This document shows, piece by piece, positions 25,759-43,800 of a stretch of DNA of 64,000 nucleotides. Position 1 is the stretch's first letter; every line of letters starts with the position of its first letter. Position numbers and translations under genes: made by a program. The stretch spans positions 90,178 through 154,177 of the forward strand of contig WYBP01000002.1 in assembly GCA_011525845.1 (NCBI GenBank), in the 5' to 3' direction. This DNA is from Gemmatimonadaceae bacterium. GTDB taxonomy: Bacteria; Gemmatimonadota; Gemmatimonadetes; Gemmatimonadales; Gemmatimonadaceae. The notes beneath the pieces are model-generated. The model saw only the letters and a list, made by a program, of their open reading frames with translations. It did no database searches and was not told the DNA's origin.

Positions 25759-26301
25759 GTGAGCCACCGGTGGTACGCGGTCCAGACGACCTCTGGGCAT
25801 GAGAACAAGGTGCGGATGCTGGTCCAGCGGAAGATCGACGCGGATCCGGCACCCGCGGACGCGCGTGCGGTCCGGCAGGCGCTGGTCCCCACCGAGCAGG
25901 TGGTGGAGATCAAGAACGGCAAGAAGGTGACCGTCGAGAAGAAGGTCTTCCCGGGCTACGTGCTCGTGGAGATGGAGCTGGGCGAGGAGACGCTCCACAT
26001 GATCAACGCCATCCAGGGCGTGATCAAGTTCGTGGGGAAGGATCGCGACCCGCAGCCTCTGCGCGACGACGAGGTGAAGCGCCTGCTGGGCATCGCGGTC
26101 GAGGAAGAGGAAGCCGAGCCGAAGGAGGAGATCCCGTTCCTCGTCGGGCAGGCGGTGGCGATCACGGACGGCCCGTTCACGGACTTCAACGGGACGGTCG
26201 AGGACGTGATGGCGGACAAGGGGAAGGTGCGGGTGTCGGTGTCGCTGTTCGGGCGGCCGACGTCCGTCGAGTTGGACTATCTGCAGCTGAAGGGGCACTA
26301 G
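25759..26301 (+). CDS. nusG: Transcription termination/antitermination factor NusG
   Basis: A 180-residue protein with the NusG N-terminal domain (RWYAVQTTSGHENKV) and a C-terminal KOW domain (FLVGQAVAITDGPFTDFNG). NusG binds RNA polymerase, lowers pausing, and links to Rho or ribosomes. The GTG start is four bases after secE. The linker has an acidic EEEEAEPKEE run. A strong GC hairpin follows the gene, so it probably ends the rpmG-secE-nusG transcript. Confidence 0.96.
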   Translation: MSHRWYAVQTTSGHENKVRMLVQRKIDADPAPADARAVRQALVPTEQVVEIKNGKKVTVEKKVFPGYVLVEMELGEETLHMINAIQGVIKFVGKDRDPQPLRDDEVKRLLGIAVEEEEAEPKEEIPFLVGQAVAITDGPFTDFNGTVEDVMADKGKVRVSVSLFGRPTSVELDYLQLKGH

Positions 26302-26308
26302 TCGGACT

Positions 26309-26332
26309 GCAGATGTGAGATGGGAGAGGGGA
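26309..26332 (+). repeat. Heptamer array after nusG, left arm
   Basis: CTGCA stands just before three perfect-register units GATGTGA, GATGGGA and GAGGGGA. The element begins six bases after the nusG stop and faces the array at 26391-26424. Confidence 0.85.
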
Positions 26333-26334
26333 GG

Positions 26335-26358
26335 GGCGCGCCCGTGCGGGCGCGCCTT
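26335..26358 (+). terminator. GC hairpin after nusG
   Basis: A perfect 10-bp stem (GGCGCGCCCG with CGGGCGCGCC) with a 2-base nominal loop, followed by only TT. It lies between the two arms of a facing heptamer pair. Confidence 0.55.
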
Positions 26359-26390
26359 GGCGGCACGAAGGGTCGGATGCGAGGCAGTTC

Positions 26391-26424
26391 CTCACATCTC
26401 CCATCTCCCATCTCCCCTCTGCCG
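26391..26424 (-). repeat. Heptamer array before rplK, right arm
   Basis: On the minus strand: GGCA, then GAGGGGA, GATGGGA, GATGGGA and GATGTGA. It can pair imperfectly with the left arm at 26309-26332, with the GC hairpin in the middle. The remaining space to rplK at 26581 shows no clear promoter. Confidence 0.85.
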
Positions 26425-26580
26425 GTTGATGCCTTTGCGCGGGGCAGCTGCGAGACGCAGCGAGTAGCGCACCGTCGGATACCACAACGACGCTAAACGG
26501 AACCGTGGGAGTCAGCGGTTGACGCCAGCGCATTCGCTCTCGGATGCCGCCCGCCGCCGCTTCACGTACAGAGGAAGGCA

Positions 26581-27003
26581 ATGGCAAAGAAGGTCACCGG
26601 TTTCGTCAAGCTGCAGATCCCTGCAGGCAAGGCGAATCCGGCCCCGCCGGTCGGCACCGCGCTCGGTCCGCAGGGGATCAACATCATGGCGTTCTGCAAG
26701 GAGTTCAACTCCCGCACGCAGGGCCAGGATTCGATCCTCCCGGTCGAGATCACGATCTATGCCGACAAGTCGTTCTCGTTCATCCTGAAGACGCCCCCCG
26801 CGGCGTTCCTCGTCAAGCGCGAGGCCGGGATCGAGAAGGGCTCGGGTCAGCCGAACCGCAACAAGGTCGGCTCGATCACGAAGGCGCAGGTCCGGAAGAT
26901 CGCCGAACTCAAGATGCCCGACCTCAACACCGACTCGATCGAGGGTGCGATGGCGATGGTGGCCGGCGCGGCCCGCTCGATGGGCGTGGAGGTCAAGGAA
27001 TGA
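26581..27003 (+). CDS. rplK: 50S ribosomal protein L11
   Basis: A 140-residue protein. It opens with the N-terminal domain ([20 protein letters not shown]) that contacts translation factors, followed by the 23S rRNA-binding C-terminal domain. The length is standard. Its stop overlaps the rplA start (ATGA). It begins the ribosomal-protein part of the operon. Confidence 0.97.
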   Translation: MAKKVTGFVKLQIPAGKANPAPPVGTALGPQGINIMAFCKEFNSRTQGQDSILPVEITIYADKSFSFILKTPPAAFLVKREAGIEKGSGQPNRNKVGSITKAQVRKIAELKMPDLNTDSIEGAMAMVAGAARSMGVEVKE

Positions 27004-27689
27004 AGACGCACGGCAAGAAGTTCCGCGCGGCCGCCGAGAAGGTGAACGCCGCCGCGACGTACGCCCCGAAGGCCGCGCTCGAGCTCGTGAAGAGCGGCGC
27101 CTTCGCCAAGTTCGACGAGACGGTGGAGATCGCCGTCCGCCTCGGCGTGGACCCGCGGCACGCGGACCAGGTGGTCCGTGGCACCGTGGTGCTCCCGGCG
27201 GGCACGGGCAAGACGATCCGCGTGCTGGTGATCGCGGTCGGCGAGAAGGCGAACGAGGCCCAGGCCGCGGGCGCCGACTTCGTGGGCGCGGAGTACATCC
27301 AGAAGATCAAGGACGGCTGGACCGACTTCGACGTGATGATCGCCACCCCGGACCAGATGGGGCAGGTCGGTCAGCTCGGCCGGGTGCTCGGCCCCCGCGG
27401 CCTGATGCCCAACCCGAAGGCGGGCACGGTGACGTTCGACGTCGCCCGCGCGGTGAAGGAGACGAAGGCCGGCAAGATCGAGTTCCGCGTCGACAAGGCG
27501 GGGAACGTGCAGGCCGCCATCGGCAAGGTGTCGTTCGGCCTCGACTCGCTCGAGACGAACTTCACGGCGTTCATGGAGCAGATCATGCGCTCCAAGCCCG
27601 CCGCGGCGAAGGGTGTCTACGTCCGCACGGTCGCGGTGTCCAGCACGATGGGCCCCGGTGTCCGCATCGATACCAACCCCTACCGGTAA
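27000..27689 (+). CDS. rplA: 50S ribosomal protein L1
   Basis: A 229-residue protein starting [16 protein letters not shown]. The ATG at 27000 overlaps the rplK stop by four bases, and the longer frame is rejected. The conserved [16 protein letters not shown] segment is present. In E. coli L1 binds its own rplK-rplA message; no such site was assigned here. Confidence 0.97.
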   Translation: MKTHGKKFRAAAEKVNAAATYAPKAALELVKSGAFAKFDETVEIAVRLGVDPRHADQVVRGTVVLPAGTGKTIRVLVIAVGEKANEAQAAGADFVGAEYIQKIKDGWTDFDVMIATPDQMGQVGQLGRVLGPRGLMPNPKAGTVTFDVARAVKETKAGKIEFRVDKAGNVQAAIGKVSFGLDSLETNFTAFMEQIMRSKPAAAKGVYVRTVAVSSTMGPGVRIDTNPYR

Positions 27690-27695
27690 CCGACG

Positions 27696-28181
27696 ATGAA
27701 GCGATCCGACAAGGACCAGCTCGTCGCCGAGCTGAAGACGAAGCTCTCGGGCGCCGAGGGCGTGTTCTACACCGACTTCACGGGCCTGAACGTGAAGAGC
27801 ATGACGGAGCTCCGCCGCCGGTTCCGCAAGGCGGGCGTCGAGTACGTGGTGATCAAGAACACCCTCGCGCTCCGCGCGGTGAACGAGGCGGGGCTCACGA
27901 GCCAGCGCCTGAAGGGCCCGACGGGCGTGGTGGTGGCGAAGGACCCCATCACCGCGGCGAAGCTGCTGCACGACTTCGCGAAGGAGAACGACGCGAAGCC
28001 GAGCGTGAAGGGCGGCCTGTACGAGGGCGCCCAGATCGACGAGGCGACGGTGAAGAAGCTGGCGTCGCTCCCGACGCGCACGGAGGCGCTCTCGATCCTC
28101 GTCGGCACGTTCAACAGCGTGCTGATGATGTTCGCGCTGGCGCTGGAAGCGAAGAAGACCCAACTCGAAGGTTCGAACTGA
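27696..28181 (+). CDS. rplJ: 50S ribosomal protein L10
   Basis: A 161-residue protein, slightly shorter than many L10 proteins. It carries the rRNA-binding N-domain (FYTDFTGLNVKSMTELRRRF) and the C-terminal helix that holds L7/L12 dimers (LVGTFNSVLMMFALALEAKK). It starts six bases after rplA. The 68 bases between this gene and rplL hold alternative hairpins. Confidence 0.95.
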   Translation: MKRSDKDQLVAELKTKLSGAEGVFYTDFTGLNVKSMTELRRRFRKAGVEYVVIKNTLALRAVNEAGLTSQRLKGPTGVVVAKDPITAAKLLHDFAKENDAKPSVKGGLYEGAQIDEATVKKLASLPTRTEALSILVGTFNSVLMMFALALEAKKTQLEGSN

Positions 28182-28228
28182 TCCCCCAGGCGTCTGCCTG
28201 ATCACACGCCCCAGGGATCCCTGGGGGA
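28182..28228 (+). promoter_or_regulatory. Competing hairpins between rplJ and rplL
   Basis: An 18-base perfect palindrome CCCCAGGGATCCCTGGGG lies at 28209-28226. The segment TCCCCCAGG at 28182-28190 is also complementary to 28220-28228, so the two pairings exclude each other. The ribosome site of rplL (GGAG at 28237-28240) lies just downstream. This could set the L12:L10 ratio. Confidence 0.5.
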
Positions 28229-28249
28229 ACACTTTTGGAGAACGGAACA

Positions 28250-28639
28250 ATGGCTAACGCGACCCTGAGCAAGGACGAGATCCTCGAAGCGATCGGCAAC
28301 ATGTCGGTCATCGAGCTCACGGACCTGATCGAGGCGTTCAAGACGAAGTTCAACGTGACCATCGCCGCCGTCGCCGCTGGTGGCGCCGCGGGTGGTGGTG
28401 GCGCCGCCGCCGCCGCGGTCGAGGAGAAGACGGAGTTCGACGTCGTCCTCAAGGAAGCCGGCGGCAAGAAGATCCAGGTCATCAAGGTGGTCCGCGAGAT
28501 CACCGGCCTGGGCCTGAAGGAAGCGAAGGACATGGTCGACGGTGCGCCGCAGACCGTGAAGGCCGGCGTCTCGAAGGACGAGGCGGCGCAGGTCAAGGCC
28601 AAGCTCGAGGCCGAAGGCGCGACGGTCGAGATCAAGTAA
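28250..28639 (+). CDS. rplL: 50S ribosomal protein L7/L12
   Basis: A 129-residue protein. The ATG at 28250 follows a GGAG site at 9 bases; the upstream in-frame start is not needed. The N-terminal dimerisation helix pair ([20 protein letters not shown]) is joined by a flexible Gly/Ala hinge (about residues 44-62) to the C-domain ([15 protein letters not shown]) that recruits translation GTPases. The hinge is long and Gly-rich. Confidence 0.96.
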   Translation: MANATLSKDEILEAIGNMSVIELTDLIEAFKTKFNVTIAAVAAGGAAGGGGAAAAAVEEKTEFDVVLKEAGGKKIQVIKVVREITGLGLKEAKDMVDGAPQTVKAGVSKDEAAQVKAKLEAEGATVEIK

Positions 28640-28656
28640 GGGCGAGGGGCACCGCC

Positions 28657-28684
28657 CGGCGCCGGCCCTCGCGGGCCGGCGCCG
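28657..28684 (+). terminator. Strong hairpin after rplL
   Basis: A perfect 12-bp GC stem with TCGC tetraloop, 17 bases after the rplL stop. No T-run follows. It may be a partial terminator or an RNase-processing hairpin, as occurs in the E. coli rplL-rpoB space. Confidence 0.55.
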
Positions 28685-28762
28685 CGCGGAACTCCTTCCA
28701 CCCTCACTTGGTCCCGCTGATGTCGCATTCGCTCCCTTCGCTCCACATCTGAAGCTCCTTTC

Positions 28763-28806
28763 GCCTCGCTCCGGACGGGTCCGCCGTCCGGGGGCGAGGC
28801 GGTTTT
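28763..28806 (+). terminator. Attenuator-like hairpin before rpoB
   Basis: GCCTCGC...GAC (28763-28776) pairs with GTCCGG...GAGGC (28786-28800) with one bulge, then GG and TTTT. The tract ends 30 bases before the rpoB ATG. This is the best intrinsic-terminator match in the region, so rpoBC may be attenuated relative to the ribosomal genes. Confidence 0.55.
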
Positions 28807-28836
28807 CGCCTGTTCACGGGTGAGTCCCGGGTTGCC

Positions 28837-33423
<4,587 letters not shown>

Positions 33424-33426
33424 CTG

Positions 33427-37746
<4,320 letters not shown>

Positions 37747-37752
37747 TCGGGC

Positions 37753-37783
37753 GGCGGATGTGAGAGGGGAGAGGGGAGAGAAC
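37753..37783 (+). repeat. Heptamer array after rpoC
   Basis: GGCG followed by GATGTGA, GAGGGGA, GAGGGGA and a decayed unit. It starts six bases after the rpoC stop, in the same orientation as after nusG and the tRNAs. Confidence 0.8.
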
Positions 37784-37787
37784 GGAA

Positions 37788-37816
37788 GGGGGCGCATCCA
37801 CGGTGGGTGCGCCCCC
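37788..37816. terminator. Convergent terminator between rpoC and the regulator
   Basis: GGGGGCGCATCCAC pairs with GTGGGTGCGCCCCC (one G-T wobble) with almost no loop. It lies between the stops of two convergent genes and could serve both strands. No clear T-run follows. Confidence 0.55.
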
Positions 37817-37892
37817 CTCGTGCATCTCACCCCCGTGCCCCGGCGCGTCAGGCGGACACCCCTGGAGGCCGAGGGTGCGGACGCGCGCCGCG

Positions 37893-40691
37893 CTACGGTC
37901 GCGCGGACTCGAGGCGGGTGAGGCGTTCGCGCGCCTCCCGGATCTCGCGAGGGTCCGTCCGACCCGCCGTCACGGGGTAGCGCGCGACCAGGCGGCGATA
38001 GGCGGCCGCCGCCTCCTCGGGACGGCCGAGTCGCTCGTGGAGGCGTCCCCGCTCGTAGTCCGCGAACTGCCAGTCGAACTGCCCTTCGTACCCGAAGGCG
38101 GCGGTGCGGGCAGCCTGGTCCCAGGCAGCGAGGGCGGCGGAGTCCTCGCCGACGGCCACCAGCGCCCTGGCGTAGAGCACCTGGATCTGGAGTGAGAGCG
38201 AGTCCTCCACGAATGCGGTGCGGAGTGCCGTGCGCGCGGCGGCCGCCCGCCCGGCCGCGAGGTGCTGCGCCCCCTCGACCGCCAGGATCACCGCACGCTC
38301 GCCGGCGTTCTCCGGGCGAGCCACGCGCCGCATCCGTGCCAGCACGGCCTCTGCCTCGCGGCGCCCGCCCGCCTTCACCTGCGCGAGCGCGACGAAGGCG
38401 AGCGCCCGCGCCTCCAGCGTCTCGCGCAACGCGATCGCGGTGGCGCGCCCCAGCGGTGCCTCGGCGGCGGCGCGGTCGCCGATGGTGAGGAGGAGGTCCG
38501 CGTGGAGCGCCTCGTTGCGCAGGGCCGAGGTCCACTGCCGGTCGGCCGTGCTCTGGAGCGCGGCGTCGGCGAACGCGCTGGCGGCGCGGGACCAGTCGCC
38601 AACGAGGGCGTCGAGGAACCCGTTCGAGCGCAGCCCGCGCGCGCGATCGAGGGACCCGCGCGCAGTCATGCGGTCGAAGGTCGCGCGGGCGGAATCCGGG
38701 AGGCCGGCGCCGATCAGGATGGCGCCGTACTGCTGGTTGTAGAAGGTGTTGTACTCCAGCGCCGGGTCGAGCCGGAAGGCACGCTCGTAGTGGAAGCGCG
38801 CGGAGTCGAAGCCCTCCCGCTGGCCCGTGCGGCGTGCGTTCGAGAGCCAGGTGCTGCCCAGGTTCAGGATGCCCACGGTCGGAAGGGGCGCCAGCTTCTC
38901 GGCCTCGGCGTACGCCTCGCGCGAGGCCTGGTCCTGCCCGGAGATGTAGAGGTAGAATGCGAGGCGGAGCCACGCCCCCGCGTCGCGCGGACGGCGTGCG
39001 AGGTAGCTCCTGCTGTAGTGCACGGCCACGCCGAGGTCGCCGCGCGCGTACGCGTCGGCGATCTGGATGGTCAGGAGCTCGTCGAGCGGGAGCCGGTCGG
39101 CCTGCGCGAGCGCCCGCTGGAAGTGGAAGGCGGAGCGCGGGAGGTTGTTGTTCCGCGCGTACGCAGCGCCGAGCTGGGCGTGCGCGGAGGCGAAGGTGGA
39201 GTCGGTGGCCACGGCGCGCGCGTACAGCGAGATCGCCAGGTCCTCATTGTTCCGGCGCGACGCCTCTCGCGCCTCCGCGAAGTAGTGCAGGGCCGCCAGC
39301 GACGACGTCGTGACGTCGGGGAGGGGCACGGCCTCCGTCACCGCCGCTGCCGCATCGCCGAGCGCGAGGCGCATGGCCGCCGCGAGCCGGTCGATCGCGG
39401 CGAGCAGGTCCGCGTCCGTGCTCGCGCGCGCGGTGCGCGTGGCGACGATGCGGCCGCTGCGCGCCTCGATGACGCGTCCGATCACCTGGCGTTCGGGGCC
39501 CGCCGCGATGACCTCGCCCGCGATGACGAGCCGGACGCCCTCCCGTTCCGCCACTTCTCGGGCGTCGGAAAGGTCAAGCCGTTCAGTGGTGTCCGGTCGC
39601 TGCATCCGGACGAGTGCCGCGGCGACGCGCGCGCGGGGCAGCGGTGTGACTCGGGCGGACTGCTGCAGGGCGGCGGTCATCGCACTCCCAACGGTCCGCG
39701 TGAGCAGCGTGTCGCCGGTACGGTTCACGAACTCCGCGATGATCACGAACTCGCCCTCGCGGAGCACCGACGCGGGCTGCCGTCCCCAGAACAGTGCGCC
39801 GAGGCCGAGCACGACGGTCCCGGCCACGAGGAATGCGGATCGACGCCGTGGGATCCCGTTCCAGCGCGTCCGTGCAGCGGCGCGCGGCCCACCGTGCACC
39901 GGGGTCGACACCGGCGCATCCGACGCGACAGGACCCTCGACCAGGCGGCTCGTCCGTGTCGCACCACCCCCGGCCCCGGCAGCCGTCCCGCCCGGCGCGC
40001 GCCGCAGTTCGTCGAGCCGGGTGAGCACGGCAGAGTCCGGCTCCGCGTCGAATTCGGACCGCACGCGCGCCGCATACTGCTCGCCGACGCGGATCGCACC
40101 CGCCCGGTCCTCGTCGGCGGCGAGCGCATCCATCGCGCGCCGCACCGTGCGGGCGTTCACCGGATCGAGGGCTACCGCGCGACGCCAGGCAGCTGCTGAC
40201 GCGTGCAGGTCGGATGCGGGGACGGCGGTCGCGACGCGCACGGATGCGGCTACGGCCTGCGTCGCGCGCCGGGAGCGCTCCGCCTCGGACCAGGCCTCGA
40301 ACTCGGCGCTGTCCGAGAGGTGGAAGCCGTCCAGGAACTCCCCGAGATAGACGGCGACCGCCTCCGCGTCGCGTCCCTCGGCGATCGCGGCATCGAAGGT
40401 CGCGACGTCCGAGGAGCACTGCGCGGGATCGAGGCGGAGCGTTCCGGTGCCTTCGACGAGCTCCGCGCCCAGCTCCGTTCGCATCGCGTACAGGAGCTGG
40501 GAGAGGTTGCGCCGTGCGCGGTCCTCGTCGGTCTCCGGCCAGAGCCGCGCGATGAGCTTGTCGCGGGTGAGGCCGGCCGCGCCGGCGGCCGCGAGCGAGG
40601 CCAGCGCGGCAAGCCGCCGCGGGCCTGGCGAGGGGAGCGCGCCGGCGGGTCCCTCGAGTTGAGGCGTCCCGAAGAGTCTCAGCTTGAACAA
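37893..40691 (-). CDS. SARP/BTAD-type regulator with membrane helix, TolB-like and TPR domains
   Basis: About 932 residues if started at the TTG at 40691, which begins directly at the fold (FKLRLFGTPQLEG), as in SARP-type regulators. The longer ATG at 40913 would run into the divergent gene. Residues ~1-95 form a winged helix (LTRDKLIARLWPETDEDRAR), ~95-250 a BTAD helical domain, ~283-303 a membrane helix. After it come a TolB-N-terminal-like domain (FVIIAEFVNRTGDTLL) and about ten TPR units to the end. The DNA-binding half thus faces the cytoplasm and the rest should lie outside it, like ToxR-type sensors. It is divergent from the giant-protein operon and is the natural candidate for its control. 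Confidence 0.75.
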   Translation of the reverse strand: MFKLRLFGTPQLEGPAGALPSPGPRRLAALASLAAAGAAGLTRDKLIARLWPETDEDRARRNLSQLLYAMRTELGAELVEGTGTLRLDPAQCSSDVATFDAAIAEGRDAEAVAVYLGEFLDGFHLSDSAEFEAWSEAERSRRATQAVAASVRVATAVPASDLHASAAAWRRAVALDPVNARTVRRAMDALAADEDRAGAIRVGEQYAARVRSEFDAEPDSAVLTRLDELRRAPGGTAAGAGGGATRTSRLVEGPVASDAPVSTPVHGGPRAAARTRWNGIPRRRSAFLVAGTVVLGLGALFWGRQPASVLREGEFVIIAEFVNRTGDTLLTRTVGSAMTAALQQSARVTPLPRARVAAALVRMQRPDTTERLDLSDAREVAEREGVRLVIAGEVIAAGPERQVIGRVIEARSGRIVATRTARASTDADLLAAIDRLAAAMRLALGDAAAAVTEAVPLPDVTTSSLAALHYFAEAREASRRNNEDLAISLYARAVATDSTFASAHAQLGAAYARNNNLPRSAFHFQRALAQADRLPLDELLTIQIADAYARGDLGVAVHYSRSYLARRPRDAGAWLRLAFYLYISGQDQASREAYAEAEKLAPLPTVGILNLGSTWLSNARRTGQREGFDSARFHYERAFRLDPALEYNTFYNQQYGAILIGAGLPDSARATFDRMTARGSLDRARGLRSNGFLDALVGDWSRAASAFADAALQSTADRQWTSALRNEALHADLLLTIGDRAAAEAPLGRATAIALRETLEARALAFVALAQVKAGGRREAEAVLARMRRVARPENAGERAVILAVEGAQHLAAGRAAAARTALRTAFVEDSLSLQIQVLYARALVAVGEDSAALAAWDQAARTAAFGYEGQFDWQFADYERGRLHERLGRPEEAAAAYRRLVARYPVTAGRTDPREIREARERLTRLESARP

Positions 40692-40816
40692 GGGGGCGGC
40701 GATTCGGGTGGTCGTTCCGTCCGTGCGGCCGTTGTAAGTCGTTGGCGCGCTTCGGCCTGACCCGGATGATACTGGCCTGATAGGCGTCTGAGAAGTGCCT
40801 CGTAGGTTCGCCGCGT
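40692..40816. promoter_or_regulatory. Divergent control region of the regulator and the giant operon
   Basis: About 125 bases between the regulator start and the giant gene. It must hold both promoters. A TAGGTT box lies at 40803-40808, eight bases before the GTG at 40817. No good -35 or operator repeat could be assigned by eye. Confidence 0.35.
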
Positions 40817-43800
40817 GTGAATCACTCCACGGGGCGCGTGCCCCGGCGGCATTCCGGCGAGGGCGATCTGGACAGACGGCCTGCGGCTCGACTGATGAGG
40901 GTGGTGACGGCAATCCTTGCCGCCGCCATCGGCGCGTCCGGAACGGTGGCCGCTCAGTCGCCCGACTGGAACGCGATCCTCACGATCGCGCCGAACCCGA
41001 GTCCCTACCTCTCGGACTGGGAGCGGGTGCCGTCCACCGCACTCCTGAGCCTCACCTACACCGGGACCGCGACGGTCGACTACCGCGTCCGGGTGACGCT
41101 CACCAGCACCGAGCGGGGGCTGATCGGCTCGTCCGAGAGCCCGTCTTCCACCGTTGCCGGCGGACCGGCCTCGTTCCTCTACAATGCGCGCGATGCGGTG
41201 TTCGACTGGACCACCGTCTCGCGCAACCAGGCGATCACCGACGGCGCGATCCGCACCGGGCAGATCCCCGAGGGGAACTACCGCGCCTGCGCCCGCGTCC
41301 TCGTGGGCGCGGCGGGGACGCAGGCCGCGGAGGCGTGCGCGGATTTCTCGATCTTCCAGCCCGACCCGCCCCAGCTCGTGATGCCGCGTGACGGCGACGT
41401 GGTGGTCGCCGCGCAACCGTTCTTCCAGTGGACCCCCGTACTCGCGCCGCCCACCGTGCCGCTGCGGTACGAAGTGACCGTGGTGGAGATGATCGGGTCG
41501 CAGCTGCCGCGCACGGCGCTCGAGGCGAACATCCCGGTCTACCGCGAGGTGCAGGGCACGCCCTTCCTCATCTATCCGATCGACGCGCTCCCATTGGAGC
41601 GGACCAAGCGGTACGCCTGGCGGGTGCGCGCGGTGGACGACGCCGGCCAGCAGCTCTTCCGCGACGGCGCGCAGAGCGAGATCTGGTCGTTCGAGATGTC
41701 GGACGACCTCCTGGAGCGCGTGGGCTCCACAAAGGACCTGCCGGACACGCTCGTGCTGCTCCCGGGGGTGGCGCAGCTCACCGGGGTGAAGCGCGCGCGC
41801 CTGCGCACGAGCGAGACCGAGGTGACGATCGACGGCGAGTTGCAGCTCGAGTTCCTCGGCGGCCTCTCGGAGAAGACGCAGCTCGTGCGGGCCAGCGGAC
41901 TCCGCGCCGGATTCCGCGGCGACGAGCTCACCCTGCTCGCCGGGCGGGTGGAGGCCGCGATGCCGGAGGCGGCGATCCCGGAGTCGCTCCGCGGGTTCGT
42001 CACCTTCGCGCCGCTCGTCTTCACGCCGCAGACCGGGTTCCGCGCGACGGCCTCGCTCAAGCTGCCGGGGCGTGCGGCGGTGCCTCTCACGGGTGCGGTG
42101 CAGCTCACGGGTGGCGGGCTCTACGGGCGGCTCGAGGGCGGTGCAACTGGCGCGACCGGCGCGACGATCGCGAGCGTGGGGCGCGCTCCGGTGCAATACG
42201 CCGCGACGGCGGCGCGGCTCACCTTCCCCGAGGGGCGCCTCGAACTGCAGGGGCAGGTGCGCCTCTTCGAGCAGGACATCGCATGCGCAAGCACCGGCGC
42301 CCTCGAGGGGGGCGTCGTGATGCTTCCGGTCTACTGCGAGCCGGGAAGCGGGTTCCGCCCCGACCCCTCGTCGCCCCGGTCGCTCCTGACCTTCGGGACG
42401 CTCGGCGGAACGCTCGCGGCCGACTTCCTCACGGACACCCTCGGCACCGACCTGCGGGCGCCCGCCTCGTTCAGCGTGATGGGGGACGCGAACCGCACCT
42501 GCGCCCTCGACTTCACCATGGTCTTCCGGCGCGACGCGATCGCGCGTGAGGACGAACAGAGCCGCTGCGCAGTGGGCGAGGCGGTCGCCGATTACGGCTG
42601 GGTGAAGCTCGCGCTCTCGAACCTCCGCATCACGCGACTTGAGTACGATCCCGGCGCGACCCTCATCTGGCGCGTCCTGGTAGACCTCGTGCCGTCGGTG
42701 CGGAACGCCGACAACCTGCAGCTCGCGACGATCCGCGACGTGGCGCTCACGCTTGACGGCGTGAACCTTCCCTCGACCAGTTCGGACGCGCCGGGCACCA
42801 GCACCTCGGGGATCGTGGAGCTCGCCGAGGTGGGGGTGGTCCCGCGCACCATGGGGTTCCGCGGCGGGCTCGTCCCGTACTCCCGATGGCTCAGCGGAAC
42901 CGACCCCGGGCTCGAATGGGGCTCGGGGACGAGCTGGATCCGCTTCCCGTACATCGGCTCCGCGTCGTCCGACTGCCTGAACGGCGTCCCCTTCGAGGTG
43001 GACACCCTGGTGATCAAGGCGGGGCGCCTCGACGCCGCGCTCAAGGAGAAGCGATGGGAGGGTGGGTGCCGGCTGCACGCGGCGGTGGACCTGCAGCTCC
43101 GCGTGATCTCGGTGGGCGGGCGCGTGGCCATCGCACTCGACGAGACACCGCGGGTGACGGAGCTCCCGTCCATCACGGGCGACGCGCTCACCTGGAACAG
43201 CAACACCTGGTCCATCGAGGAGTACGCCAACGGCACCGACGCGTCGCCGCTCTCGGGTGACCTGCGCCTCACGCCGCGCGGGCGGATTCGTGGCGAGGTG
43301 CAGGGGTTCGCGCCCTCGTGGGGCGAGTTCAATCTCCGGTTCGCGAAGCTCAAGCTCGCCGGCGGCGACCTCGCGCTTGGCGTCGATACCGCGGGGGCGC
43401 AGACAGCGGTCTACGACGGGCCCGTGGTGGTCACGGTGGAGAAGGTCGACGAGACGAAGAAGGAGGAGCCGAAGAAGGACGAGGAGAAGAAGGAGACCAC
43501 GGCGGCTGATGTCGCGGAGGGCGCCGCCGGGTTCCTCGGAGGCCTGTTCGGCGGTGCCGGGGACGTCGCGACCGCGGAGGCGCGGATCGACTACCTCGGC
43601 AAGCGACTCCTCGACGGCAACGTGCCGCTCAAGGGACCGTTCAAGATCCAGGTCGGGTTCGTGACCTTCATCCTGAGCGCGGCCACGCTCGACACCACCG
43701 GGCTGCTGGTGGATGGCCGGCACCGCACCATCGTCAAGAAGACGACGGGCACCACGAAGGCCGCGACCGAGGGCAAGCCCGCCGAGACGTCCTACGAGAC

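Noticed and set aside
40692..40913. Upstream ATG at 40913 for the SARP-type regulator
   Set aside because: It would run into the divergent giant gene, and the extra residues have no fold; TTG 40691 starts at the conserved domain.
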